Source: Pseudomonas syringae CC1557
Lineage (GTDB): Bacteria; Pseudomonadota; Gammaproteobacteria; Pseudomonadales; Pseudomonadaceae
Reading direction: 5' to 3'
DNA: 64,000 nucleotides
Assembly: GCF_000452705.1 (NCBI RefSeq)
Contig: NZ_CP007014.1
Location: 5,238,501 to 5,302,500 of the forward strand
The translations under genes and the position numbers were made by a program. Positions 12,901 to 20,269 of this stretch are shown here, piece after piece; position 1 is the stretch's first letter, and each line of letters begins with the position of its first letter. Under the pieces are notes generated by a model, which saw nothing but the letters and a program-made list of their open reading frames with translations, searched no databases and had not been told where the DNA came from.

Positions 12901-13321
12901 GGGCGTGGATTACGGCTCTGATCTGGATCTGGTGCGCTCGTTGCTGCTGCAAGCGGCCCGGGAAAATCCTCGGGTGCTCAAGGATCCTGAACCCATCGTC
13001 TACTTCCTGAATTTCGGCGAAAGCACCCTCGACCACGAACTGCGCATGCACGTGCGCGACCTGGGCGACCGCAACCCGGTACTGGACGAGATCAACCGCT
13101 TCATCAACCGCGAGTTCAAGAAGCAGCACATCAACATCTCGTTCCGCCAGATGGAGATCTACCTCAAGAACACTCAGGGCCTGGAATACAAACTGGTCCC
13201 CGCCGAGCCGGCCGAAAAAGGCGACGCTCAGACCGGGAAAACCACCCTGCAACCGGTGGACACCAAAGTCGCCCCGGCGACCAAGGATGCGCCGGAGCCG
13301 CCTGAGTTACGGCTAGATTGA
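9917..13321 (+). CDS. Large MscK/KefA-like mechanosensitive channel of the MscS family
   Basis: 1134 residues from the ATG at 9917 (an in-frame ATG at 9932 is the alternative). A signal peptide (SICAAALFALCLSTFPALAA) leads into a long glutamine-rich, coiled-coil periplasmic region to about residue 480, then about eleven membrane helices. The MscS core lies near 890-1090 with GLGFGMQEIFANFISG, FERPVRIGD and FDRKDIIVPNK. The tail ends in a charged, proline-containing segment. Such channels open under membrane tension during hypo-osmotic shock; MscK-type members can also need external K+. It starts 23 bases after the antiporter, so the two are probably co-transcribed. Escherichia coli MscK and MscM are near relatives and the exact subtype is not resolved. 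Confidence 0.9.
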   Translation: MRPVSMFSLRSICAAALFALCLSTFPALAADPPTAQAVQQSLDKIADRKLSDADQKALQQVLEQTLGFLASKEDSEQKLKALKQQLNEAPKQTTDNQRELARLKESKIVPVTQRYGGLDVPQLEQLLSQRSTQQSDLQKELNDANSLTITAQTRPERAQAEISANQTRIQQINNILKNGKDNGKTLTADQRNLLNAELASINALNLLRRQELAGNSQLQDLGGSQHDLLTEKVARQEQEIQDLQTLINDKRRAQSQKTVAELSLEAQKSGGSSLLATESAENLKLSDYLLRGTDRLNELTQQNLKTKQQLDNLTQTDQALSEQINVLSGSLLLSKILYKQKQSLPHLELDKGLADEIANIRLYQFDINQKREQMSTPNAYVDRLLATQPPENVTPQLRRTLLDLAITRSDLLERLNRELSALLNESITLQLNQKQLTSTALSLRSTLDEQMFWIPSNKPLDLEWFQNIWPRLEKQIATLPWTSSLSELSDGLTQRPLLFLPLLLLIGVLTWRRKALYQKLNRLHADIGHFKRDSQWKTPLALLINVLLAMPVALGLALCGYALQIDARGQNANLGEALLQIALAWLVFYTAYRVLAPQGVAQLHFRWETAQVEFLRGWIRRLGLVVLALVAVVAVAEHQPAALADDVLGIGVVLTCYALMTWLLGRLLISSPTHHNASLFRKAIGVAFTALPVALFLAVCFGYYYTALKLSDRLIDTLYLMMIWLMVEATFVRGLGVAARRLAYQRALAKRQAARESGDSDIPVEEPKLDIEQVNQQSLRLIRLALLAGFVGALYLVWAELITVFAYLDNIILYEYTSGTGANMSMVPISLSDFLGAGVIIVTTFVLAGNLPGLLEVLVLSRMNLAQGSAYATTTLLSYTIAGIGFVTTLSTLGVSWDKLQWLVAALSVGLGFGMQEIFANFISGIMILFERPVRIGDTITIGALSGTVSKIRIRATTITDFDRKDIIVPNKTFITGQLINWSLTDTITRVTLKLGVDYGSDLDLVRSLLLQAARENPRVLKDPEPIVYFLNFGESTLDHELRMHVRDLGDRNPVLDEINRFINREFKKQHINISFRQMEIYLKNTQGLEYKLVPAEPAEKGDAQTGKTTLQPVDTKVAPATKDAPEPPELRLD

Positions 13322-13386
13322 GGCTGAATGTGGAATGGCCGGCAGTGTGGGTGGCTGTCGGTTGTTCACGGTTTGCAAGCTGGACG

Positions 13387-13674
13387 CTATAGCCCCTTTA
13401 AGGCCTGTTCAGCTTCAACAATGATCACACCTAGCTTCAAGTCATAGGGCCATTGGTCAACGATGATTCTTGATATACCCAGATCGCGATTTTCTTTTCC
13501 TGGAAGATCATTTCGTGCAATAAAATCTAAAACAACTTGAAGTTTTTGTTTGAAATGCTCGAGCTGACTTACGGTGGTCACTGCCAGTACGTTCGGATCG
13601 GCTAGGTTGATAGCTTCGCTGATGTAATCGACGGCATGTGTGATCTTTTCGATGCATTTGTTTGGGGGTTTCAT
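13387..13674 (-). CDS. Small helical protein, putative orphan immunity protein
   Basis: 95 residues if translation starts at MKPPNKCIEK; longer in-frame starts (GTG at 13776) exist and no start has a convincing ribosome site. It is acidic and predicted all-helical (AVDYISEAINLADPNVL, QLEHFKQKLQVVLDFI), with a conserved-looking end NRDLGISRIIVDQWPYDL. I do not recognise the family with certainty. Its size, charge and place at the downstream end of a run of minus-strand immunity genes suggest an immunity protein whose toxin is no longer present. Confidence 0.45.
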   Translation of the reverse strand: MKPPNKCIEKITHAVDYISEAINLADPNVLAVTTVSQLEHFKQKLQVVLDFIARNDLPGKENRDLGISRIIVDQWPYDLKLGVIIVEAEQALKGL

Positions 13675-13920
13675 GGTTGTGCAGGACCCATGAGCAGGAG
13701 TTGGAGCAACCGAGAAAGCAGGCGTCACGGCCTTCATTGATGCAGGCTTTTTGAGCGATTCGCGCAACACTTTCAACGCTCACGACAGGTATCTAAAGCT
13801 CGATTGCTGAAGGGCGCCATGTACCTTCGGGAAGCTACTCACTATTGGTGGGACTTTCGGTCCTTAGCCATCTTGGCCGTCAACATTTTTTACGCCTATT
13901 TTTGGCGCGCCTCTGTAAGT

Positions 13921-14163
13921 TCAAGACAAAAATGAGTAGGCCGCCTCCAAATCTCCGTAGGACTGTAAATTTGTCTCGGTGAAAAGCTCGTATCCTGGAA
14001 TATCTCGGGGCTCAACCATTTCCGTTATCTGGCCTCGCTCTGCTCGGCATAGCAAACTCTCAAGGCTCAACAATAATGTTAAAACGTCAGGGTCGCGCAG
14101 CTTATAAAACCCAAGTTTGTCGCGAAGCGTTGTGGCAGCCAATTTCAACGCCTTAGCATTCAT
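13921..14163 (-). CDS. Orphan immunity protein, intact paralogue of the broken gene upstream
   Basis: 80 residues, with an AGGAGT ribosome site nine bases before the ATG. By eye it aligns without large gaps to the frameshifted gene at 14402-14688: both have AA-x-x-L-x-x-KL-x-x-Y, a central LL-x-x-A, then PG, FTE, LQ-x-Y and DLE-x-x-Y. It stops about 15 residues earlier than that relative. No toxin reading frame lies directly upstream apart from the decayed cassette. It is probably an extra immunity gene protecting against a related toxin made by neighbours. Function is inferred from homology inside the locus and from context only. Confidence 0.6.
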   Translation of the reverse strand: MNAKALKLAATTLRDKLGFYKLRDPDVLTLLLSLESLLCRAERGQITEMVEPRDIPGYELFTETNLQSYGDLEAAYSFLS

Positions 14164-14401
14164 ATTTATGTTACTCCTAATTATCTATCGTGCCGATTAG
14201 CATAGGCGTAGACCATTCACTACGATTAGTTGCTATACTTCAGACCTACTCTAAGCCCCACCGGAATTTTTATGTTAAAACTCTATTACGGCTTTGAGTT
14301 TCATAACGACCTACATCAATAAATCTGAACTGATCGTCAATTTAATGCACAAAGTACATTTCACTGCCACTTGCTCACTGAGTTATTTTTGATTTCGCTT
14401 T

Positions 14402-14688
14402 TCACGAAGCATCTTTAGAATCGGAGGTTCGCCCCCCCATAATCTCAATTGAAAATACTGCATATACGTGCTCTAAATCACTATATTTTTGAAGCCCTTT
14501 TTCAGTAAAACGATAACGCCCCGGAACTTCTCCCACCTCTAAAGGAGAAAAGATACTTCTCGACTTTGCCAACTCCAGAAGTGGCCTTAAGTCATCATAT
14601 AGACGTGCAGCTTGAATGTCTTTTTGGGCGTACTCTTTTAATTTATTTTCTAGGTTTTTGCCGCGATTTCAATTTTATCTACATCCAT
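14402..14688 (-). pseudogene. Immunity gene of the orphan toxin cassette, broken by a one-base deletion
   Basis: The ATG at 14688 lies two bases after the stop of the toxin remnant. The frame reads MDVDKIEIAAKT and then hits TAG. Adding one base to the run of five T at 14655-14659 (A on the coding strand) restores a continuous 95-residue protein, AAKNLENKLKEYAQKD and onward to the TGA at 14402. The restored protein is homologous to the intact 80-residue gene at 13921-14163. This is a frameshift in a homopolymer; a sequencing error is possible, though the adjacent toxin is also disabled. Confidence 0.75.
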
Positions 14689-14690
14689 TT

Positions 14691-15626
14691 TCAGTTTCCT
14701 ATTGTCCCAATTCTCACAGCTGGAGCCCAGCTTCCACGGTCTGGAACTATGTATTGTATTGCTTCAGAAGAACGCTCAATTACGCCTCCTAGTTCACTCA
14801 TTGGAGCGATCTCACTAACATAGACCTTAGTAGATTTTAATGGTTTTATTTCATATATACCATACGTTACGCCCTCGCTCTCCAAAGGTAATCCAAAAAA
14901 ATCGGCTAATGTCTTATCAGACTCAGAGGCTTTCATTAATTCTTTGCGCGTTGTGAAATAAGGTGAATATTCTGGATAGTCACCGCCTTCCACCACGATT
15001 TTTACTAATGGCTCATCTATAGTTTTTACAACCGGAAGAGCTTTACCAGATGCTAGTTGCCCCAGCGCTCTGTTATAGAGAGTCTCGCTAGACGCATTGG
15101 GCGCTGATCTTGCGAGAGCATCATAATAAGCCTGTCACTCTGGTGTAGCAAGATAAGCATCTATCTCAACTTTTTTAACGCCCAGCATTTTGAATGTAAG
15201 AAACTTTTTAATCTGCTGCTCTACTGATATAAATTCTGGATCTTGCTTGGCGTAGTGCTCACGCATGGTCACGGGCTCAACTTTAGCCAACGGTGCCGGC
15301 CCATCAACCCGCAACTCAGGCTCAGCCAATAGCCTTCGCTCATTACGCGCCAACCAATTCGCAAACTGCTTGTTCGAAATCTCGGACTGAAGCTTGGCAC
15401 TGCGTGCTGCGATGCTGTCCATGCTGCCCATCAGGCCTGCCTTGACCTGCCCACGCGTCATATAGGTCACGATGGCCGTAAAGAGCAGCACCACCAGTTG
15501 CTCTTGGCCCTTTGCAAATTGACGGGCGGCACGATCAATGCGCTCCTGGATTACGCATGCCGAACCACCGGTAGGATCGAGGCCCTCGGGTTTCAGACCT
15601 TCGTCAGCGTGCCAGGCGGTAGCAAA
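14691..15626 (-). pseudogene. Orphan polymorphic-toxin C-terminal cassette, interrupted by an in-frame TGA
   Basis: From about 15626 the frame begins FATAWHADEGLKPEG, matching residues 175-285 of the intact toxin at 16289-17755, then changes to an unrelated C-terminal domain. The frame meets TGA at 15135-15137 (after DAYLATPE) and continues open in the same frame as QAYYDALARSAPNASSE to the stop at 14691. The final part contains YSPYFTTRKELMKAS and IYEIKPLKSTKVYVSEIAP. No start codon or N-terminal domain is present, so this is a displaced C-terminal module, as seen in Rhs and CDI loci. I do not recognise the toxin activity. The matching immunity gene follows two bases later and is also broken. 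Confidence 0.75.
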
Positions 15627-15627
15627 G
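15298..15627 (-). repeat. Direct repeat, copy 1: conserved pre-toxin segment of the orphan cassette
   Basis: About 330 bp aligns without gaps, at a constant offset of 1604 bp, to 16902-17231. By eye about nine in ten bases match. Identity ends sharply on both sides. It encodes the conserved region just before the variable toxin domain and could allow recombination that swaps toxin ends. Confidence 0.85.
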
Positions 15628-15684
15628 ATTATTATCTTGACAGAAGGATTGAGCATCAAACTTTGAGAACTATCCAATAAATAA

Positions 15685-15966
15685 TTATTTTGGAGGGTCA
15701 AATTTCTTCCCTGTCCATACGGCTATAGAGCCTCCAATTATAATTAGCAGCACGGTGGGCGGAGCCATGAGCAGGCAGAGCGCGAGGTAAGGTAAGGATT
15801 TTCTACCACAGGTGCATTTTCTATATATAAGCCCATACAGAGGAAGTAGATGCTCCCAGATCCAATAAACTGAAAAAACATCGACCAATAACATGAAGAA
15901 AACGAATATTGCCGCCCCCACTCTGAACAGTGTAGGCGACATAGAACGCGCCACTGTCTGAATCAT
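15685..15966 (-). CDS. Small membrane protein of the toxin/immunity island, function unknown
   Basis: 93 residues from the ATG at 15966, which overlaps the stop of the immunity gene as TGATG; a GTG three bases earlier is possible. It has two or three hydrophobic helices (FRVGAAIFVFFMLLVDVF near 15-32, LPYLALCLLMAPPTVLLIII further on) separated by a short loop with the cysteine pair KCTCGRK. It is translationally coupled to the Tsi6-like gene and ends where the orphan cassette begins. It may be a second immunity or accessory protein acting at the membrane, but no family was recognised. Confidence 0.6.
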   Translation of the reverse strand: MIQTVARSMSPTLFRVGAAIFVFFMLLVDVFSVYWIWEHLLPLYGLIYRKCTCGRKSLPYLALCLLMAPPTVLLIIIGGSIAVWTGKKFDPPK

Positions 15967-16292
15967 CACCTAACGGGTGGTTCTTGGTATAAGATGCCTG
16001 TGGGTAGTTTTACTTTTAGCCCATTAGCTGATTGAGACGCGATATAGCTCACATCCATAATGGCTCGAGCTAGCTCGTAGTCCGTATCTTCAAACTCTTT
16101 AGCTCCTAGAGCGCCAAGTGACAAATCATGAAGCCTCGACTTGTCTTTTTCAACGCCTTCGAAAACTGCCTTGACATAGAGGAGCTGATTAATTACCGAT
16201 GTATACACTGGGAACTGGGGATTACGCGCGCACCGATCCTCAGCAAGTATAAGAGCGTGATTTATATATTCCATTGCAGTATTAAATTTCAT
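15966..16292 (-). CDS. Tsi6-like immunity protein
   Basis: 108 residues. The pattern MEYINHALILAEDRCARNP, then QLLYVKAVFEG, then LHDLSLGALGAKEFEDTD and a terminal GLKVKLP matches what I recall of Tsi6, the Pseudomonas aeruginosa immunity protein that blocks the NAD(P)-hydrolysing effector Tse6. Its ATG overlaps the toxin stop by four bases (ATGA), the usual coupling of a cognate toxin and antidote. It should bind the toxin domain in the cytoplasm and protect the producer. The family call rests on remembered sequence and needs a profile search. Confidence 0.75.
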   Translation of the reverse strand: MKFNTAMEYINHALILAEDRCARNPQFPVYTSVINQLLYVKAVFEGVEKDKSRLHDLSLGALGAKEFEDTDYELARAIMDVSYIASQSANGLKVKLPTGILYQEPPVR

Positions 16293-17755
16293 AGCTCACC
16301 CGAGTCTATCAGTTTGAATAATTCTCGTTGATCCGAGGTCAATTGCCTAGCACCGCCTATAGCATCATAAGGTTCCTTGGGTATAGAAAATTTGTCTAGT
16401 ATCGGAGCAGCCGTGCTACGAAGCACTGTGACTTTTTCTGTGCTCTGATAAATATTTAAAACTCGTCGCGCCTCATAATTTGTTTTATAAATTAATGAAT
16501 TAGGATTAATCCCAAGCTCTGTAGGCTTCACATTTGGAGTGAGAGAATACCACATACCCTGCCTTCCTCCTGGAACTTGAAACTGCCATAGCTTCTTGCC
16601 TGAGTTGATTGTCTCTAAGGTGACGGGCTTCGTAAAATCTATACCTTCCAAGTACGGCTTGTAGTGCTCTTCAGTAAAACCTCTGGATTCAAAATATCTC
16701 GCAGCAATCTCTTTATTTTCTCGGATCGAAATATCCTTTAGTACATCGCCCGTTCGTCCAAATTTTTTATTTAAGTATTCGCGACGTAGCTTTGCCAATT
16801 TTTCAGTATCTAGCTCCGGCGGCTCAGGCATGGGTTCCGATTGCGGTTTAGACTTTTCATATGGCCTATCCAAGTCAGGTGATTCTTTTCTAAACTGAGC
16901 AGGCCCATCAACCCGCAACTCAGGCTGAGCTAACAACTTCTGCTCATTACGCGCCAGCCAATTCGCAAATTGCTTGTTCGAAATCTCGGACTGAAGCTTG
17001 GCACTGCGCGCTGCGATGCTATCCATGCTGCCCATGAGGCCTGCCTTGACCTGTCCACGTGTCATATAGGTCACAATTGCAGTAAAGAGCAGCAGCACGA
17101 GCTGCTCTTGGCCCTTTGCAAATTGACGGGCGGCACGATCAATGCGCTCCTGGATTTCGTATGCCGAACCACCGGTAGGGTCGAGACCCTCGGGTTTCAG
17201 ACCTTCGTCAGCGTGCCAGGCAGTCGCGAAGCCTTCCTGCAAGGTAGAAAGGCACGCAGGCAGACCTTGGTAAAAATATTCAGCGATAGATGAGAGGCCC
17301 AGCGCCAGCAGAATCAGATTGCCAACCTGTAGACCGATGCCCGCGCCAGCTGCCGCTACTGGCACAGCGCCGACACCAAAGAAGAACGCCCCGGCAACAC
17401 CGCCAGCGACTGTCCCGACCGCAACACTGCCGCCCAAAATCATTGCCACTTCTTTGACCAGTTGCAGTAGCACGGGGAGGATCTGTTCGATCTCTATGGA
17501 AACCCACTTACGTCTGAGATTTGACTCGATGATGGGATAGGAAAGCCTCATCGCCGCTTTCACCGAGTCAATCCGGTTGCCCCCCATGAATCCGTAAGCT
17601 TGAGTCGCGGTGGTATTGACGCGTCGGGTGAAGCCATTCCAGCTGTCATGAGTGCTCTGCAGCCCATCGCTGTAAGCTTGATTCAACGTGTTGAATTTAT
17701 CATCGAGGTTTCGCTCGATGTCATCCCAGCTTGGAATATTGGCTAAAAGGTCCAT
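16289..17755 (-). CDS. Polymorphic toxin with Tse6-like C-terminal domain (probable type VI effector)
   Basis: 488 residues. The N-terminal part (1-90) is amphipathic and unassigned. Residues about 93-160 are very hydrophobic and glycine/alanine-rich, with another short hydrophobic stretch near 220. Residues 175-285 are the conserved segment shared with the orphan cassette. After a charged linker (PEPPELDTEKLAKLRRE) comes a C-terminal domain with LWQFQVPGGRQGMWYSL, TELGINP and VTVLRSTAAPILD, resembling the type-46 toxin domain found in the NAD(P) glycohydrolase Tse6. A coupled Tsi6-like immunity gene supports this. No PAAR, Rhs or VgrG part is present, so the delivery route is unclear; a separately encoded carrier is possible. 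Codon use is more AT-rich than the neighbours in the C-terminal third. Confidence 0.75.
   Translation of the reverse strand: MDLLANIPSWDDIERNLDDKFNTLNQAYSDGLQSTHDSWNGFTRRVNTTATQAYGFMGGNRIDSVKAAMRLSYPIIESNLRRKWVSIEIEQILPVLLQLVKEVAMILGGSVAVGTVAGGVAGAFFFGVGAVPVAAAGAGIGLQVGNLILLALGLSSIAEYFYQGLPACLSTLQEGFATAWHADEGLKPEGLDPTGGSAYEIQERIDRAARQFAKGQEQLVLLLFTAIVTYMTRGQVKAGLMGSMDSIAARSAKLQSEISNKQFANWLARNEQKLLAQPELRVDGPAQFRKESPDLDRPYEKSKPQSEPMPEPPELDTEKLAKLRREYLNKKFGRTGDVLKDISIRENKEIAARYFESRGFTEEHYKPYLEGIDFTKPVTLETINSGKKLWQFQVPGGRQGMWYSLTPNVKPTELGINPNSLIYKTNYEARRVLNIYQSTEKVTVLRSTAAPILDKFSIPKEPYDAIGGARQLTSDQRELFKLIDSGEL
16902..17231 (-). repeat. Direct repeat, copy 2: pre-toxin segment within the intact toxin gene
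   Basis: Partner of 15298-15627, ungapped. It encodes residues about 175-285 of the 488-residue toxin, ending at LRVDGPA just before the variable region. Confidence 0.85.
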
Positions 17756-17905
17756 TTACAAATCGCAGTCCTTGGATTGAGGAGGCTCGCGTGGCTGGCC
17801 CAAAATTGACGCAGCCTGCCCCATGTGCGCGTAGCTTGGTCGAACCTGAGTTCTTGAGTCAGATCTCAAGACAGACTCATTTTTCTCATCTACGAAACAG
17901 ACCAC
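17756..17905 (-). other. Short open frame abutting the toxin start (possible gene remnant)
   Basis: A frame opened by GTG at 17905 runs 49 codons and ends in TAA placed immediately before the toxin ATG, with no base between. It encodes a hydrophobic start (VVCFV) and a polar end (GQPREPPQSKDCDL). There is no ribosome site, and two stops lie just upstream in the same frame. It may be the tail of a lost upstream gene, or chance. The toxin gene's own AAGGA site lies inside it. Confidence 0.25.
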
Positions 17906-18535
17906 AACAGTGACAATAAGCCATCATTATAACGAGTTCACGCTTAACGTGACGGAACGTCTGGATATTTACTAACTGAGGGCTCTTTAGTCACTCTGTA
18001 CTAAAACTCTTCGGCTATGTCGTATCCGACCGAAAATGCGGCGCTGTCACTGTAGTTGAAACGGCGCAACACCCCGGTGTGTCTTCTTTTCTGCTTCCAG
18101 GAACTGTAACCGTTTTGACAGATGCATTGGCCGTCTTTATTGGGCCCGAGGCATCTTCATTAGTTTTGGGCGAATGCGTCTGTAGCTTAATTCCTACGGG
18201 ATTTTTAGAACTTTACGGTTAGTGCGTGTCAGTTGCAGATGTAACAAAAACGCTCTGAGAGGTTGATGCTGCGCACCAGACTCACACCGCGACCTGTCAG
18301 CTTTCGCGAATACCGCAGTGCTGGCTCCTCTGCCCCAATAGGTATTTAAAGCATCAGCGTTTGCGGGCGGTTTAGCGTTCGCGACCAGGTTGTCTGATGA
18401 TGGCAACCCTGAATTGACGCGTGCTTTTTGGAGGTGGTATCTGTCTGTTGCCGTGCCGCAGGTGATCTCTGACTTGCGTTAAAAAGCGCGCATCAACCGA
18501 GCTGCAACACCCGGTTGCGCGTGAACGTCCCTGAA
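17906..18535. other. Intergenic region at the island border, no gene supported
   Basis: Around 630 bases without a credible gene. A 70-codon minus-strand frame (18194-18406) has no ribosome site and no recognisable features. No tRNA, integrase, terminal repeat or attachment-site duplication was seen that would define an island boundary. Confidence 0.5.
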
Positions 18536-20269
18536 TCAGCCCTCAACCCGCCCGATCACTGACTTGGCTTCGAAGTAGCCGCCAGGCTCCTTGCCAATCT
18601 TCAACTGCCCGGCACACGGCGCCAGAATCGACGTCTCCATCTTCATCGCTTCCATGATCGCGATCACCTGACCTCTCTCTACGGTTGCGCCCTCCTCGAC
18701 CGCCCACGCGTGCAGATTACCGGCAACCGGCGTCAGCACGGCGTGTGGGTCCGGGGCCTCGGCAGCGGGTTGGCTGGCGTCAGCCGGTGCTGGCGAGTTC
18801 AGGCTCATGCCACGCAGCAGCGCAGCAGGCAGCCCCAGCTCATGGCGTTTGCCGTCGATTTCGACGAAGGTGCGCAGCACGCCAGGGTCGGCCGGTGCAG
18901 TGTTGCGCGGTGCAATGGTGACCTGTTCGGCGAAGTCGGTTTCGATCCAGCGGGTGTGTACCGCGAAGGTGTCGGCGGCGGTAAAGTCAGCATGGTCCAT
19001 GACCGCCCTATGGAACGGCAGCACGGTGGCGACGCCTTCCACCTTGAATTCGGCCAGGGCGCGACGGGCGCGGCTGATGGCCTGTTCACGGGTTGCGCCG
19101 GTGACGATCAGTTTGGCAATCATCGAATCGAAATTCGGTGATACCCGTGAGCCTTCAGTCACGCCGGTGTCCAGGCGCACGCCCGGCCCGGAGGGTGGCT
19201 GGAAGACGTCGATGCTGCCCGGCGTCGGCAGAAAGCCGTTGCCTGCATCTTCGGCATTGATGCGGAATTCAAAGCTGTGGCCGCGTGGCACAGGCGTGCC
19301 GTCGAACGACAGCGGCAAGCCGTCGGCCACGCGCAATTGTTCGATGACCAGATCAATGCCGCTGGTTTCTTCAGTGACCGGGTGCTCCACCTGCAAGCGC
19401 GTGTTGACCTCCAGAAACGACAGCGTGCCATCGCCACTGAGCAGGAACTCCACGGTTCCGGCACCGACATAACCGGCTTCGGCGCAGACTGCACGGGCTG
19501 AGTCGTGGATACGCTGGCGCAAGTCTTCGTTCAGGTAGGGCGCCGGAGCCTCTTCGATCAGCTTCTGGTTGCGACGTTGCAGTGAGCAGTCGCGGGTGCC
19601 CACAACGACCACCCGGCCATGACGGTCGGCAATGATCTGCGCTTCGATATGGCGTGGACGGTCCAGAAAGCGCTCGACGAAGCACTCGCCACGGCCAAAC
19701 GCCGAAACGGCTTCACGCACGGCGGACTCGTAAAGCTCGGCAACTTCATCAAGCTTCCAGGCGACTTTCAGGCCACGACCACCACCGCCGAACGCCGCTT
19801 TGATAGCAATCGGCAGGCCGTGCTGTTCGGCAAAGGCGACCACTTCGGAGGCGTCGTTTACCGGGTCTTCAGTACCGGCCACCAGCGGCGCACCGACTTT
19901 AAGGGCGATACGTCGGGCCTGAACCTTATCGCCCAGTGCGTCGATGGTCGCAGGATCGGGGCCGATCCAGGTCAGACCGGCGTCGATCACCGCGCGGGCG
20001 AATTCGGCGCGCTCCGAGAGGAAGCCATAGCCTGGGTGAACCGCATCGGCACCCGCACGGGCAGCCACCGCCAGCAGTTTCTCGATGTTCAGGTAGGTGT
20101 CAGTCGGGCGCTCGCCCTGCAAGCCATATGCTTCATCGGCCTGGCGCACATGCAGCGCATCGATATCAGCATCTGCATACACCGCTACTGAAGCAACGCC
20201 ATAGTCACGGCAGGCACGGGCAATACGGACGGCAATTTCGCCACGGTTGGCAATCAGAACCTTTTTCAT
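18536..20269 (-). CDS. Biotin carboxylase with C-terminal biotin carrier domain (lactam operon)
   Basis: 577 residues. The N-terminal 445 residues are a biotin carboxylase of the ATP-grasp superfamily ([16 protein letters not shown] at the start, [11 protein letters not shown] near 165-180, [16 protein letters not shown] near 290). A biotinyl domain closes the protein with EAMKMETS, biotinylated lysine at about 543. It carboxylates biotin using ATP and bicarbonate. Its start overlaps the stop of pxpBC by four bases. No acyl-CoA carboxyltransferase gene is present; instead pxpBC supplies the two domains that form the carboxyltransferase of urea carboxylase, so the pair may work as a split enzyme of that type on a lactam. 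That role is inference. Confidence 0.85.
   Translation of the reverse strand: MKKVLIANRGEIAVRIARACRDYGVASVAVYADADIDALHVRQADEAYGLQGERPTDTYLNIEKLLAVAARAGADAVHPGYGFLSERAEFARAVIDAGLTWIGPDPATIDALGDKVQARRIALKVGAPLVAGTEDPVNDASEVVAFAEQHGLPIAIKAAFGGGGRGLKVAWKLDEVAELYESAVREAVSAFGRGECFVERFLDRPRHIEAQIIADRHGRVVVVGTRDCSLQRRNQKLIEEAPAPYLNEDLRQRIHDSARAVCAEAGYVGAGTVEFLLSGDGTLSFLEVNTRLQVEHPVTEETSGIDLVIEQLRVADGLPLSFDGTPVPRGHSFEFRINAEDAGNGFLPTPGSIDVFQPPSGPGVRLDTGVTEGSRVSPNFDSMIAKLIVTGATREQAISRARRALAEFKVEGVATVLPFHRAVMDHADFTAADTFAVHTRWIETDFAEQVTIAPRNTAPADPGVLRTFVEIDGKRHELGLPAALLRGMSLNSPAPADASQPAAEAPDPHAVLTPVAGNLHAWAVEEGATVERGQVIAIMEAMKMETSILAPCAGQLKIGKEPGGYFEAKSVIGRVEG

Noticed and set aside
15135..15701. Separate 188-residue gene starting at 15701
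   Set aside because: The TTG start has no ribosome site, and only the part from 15626 is homologous to toxin; it is the front of the broken orphan cassette.
18194..18406. 70-codon minus-strand frame in the island border region
   Set aside because: No ribosome site, no recognisable sequence and isolated; treated as non-coding.
13322..18535. Search for integrase, tRNA, attachment-site repeats or transposase ends around the accessory island
   Set aside because: None found; the island was probably not inserted by a standard integrative element, or its ends have eroded.
18536..20269. Acetyl-CoA or methylcrotonyl-CoA carboxylase subunit
   Set aside because: The domain layout fits, but no acyl-CoA carboxyltransferase gene is nearby and the gene is coupled to pxpBC, so a lactam-linked role is more likely.
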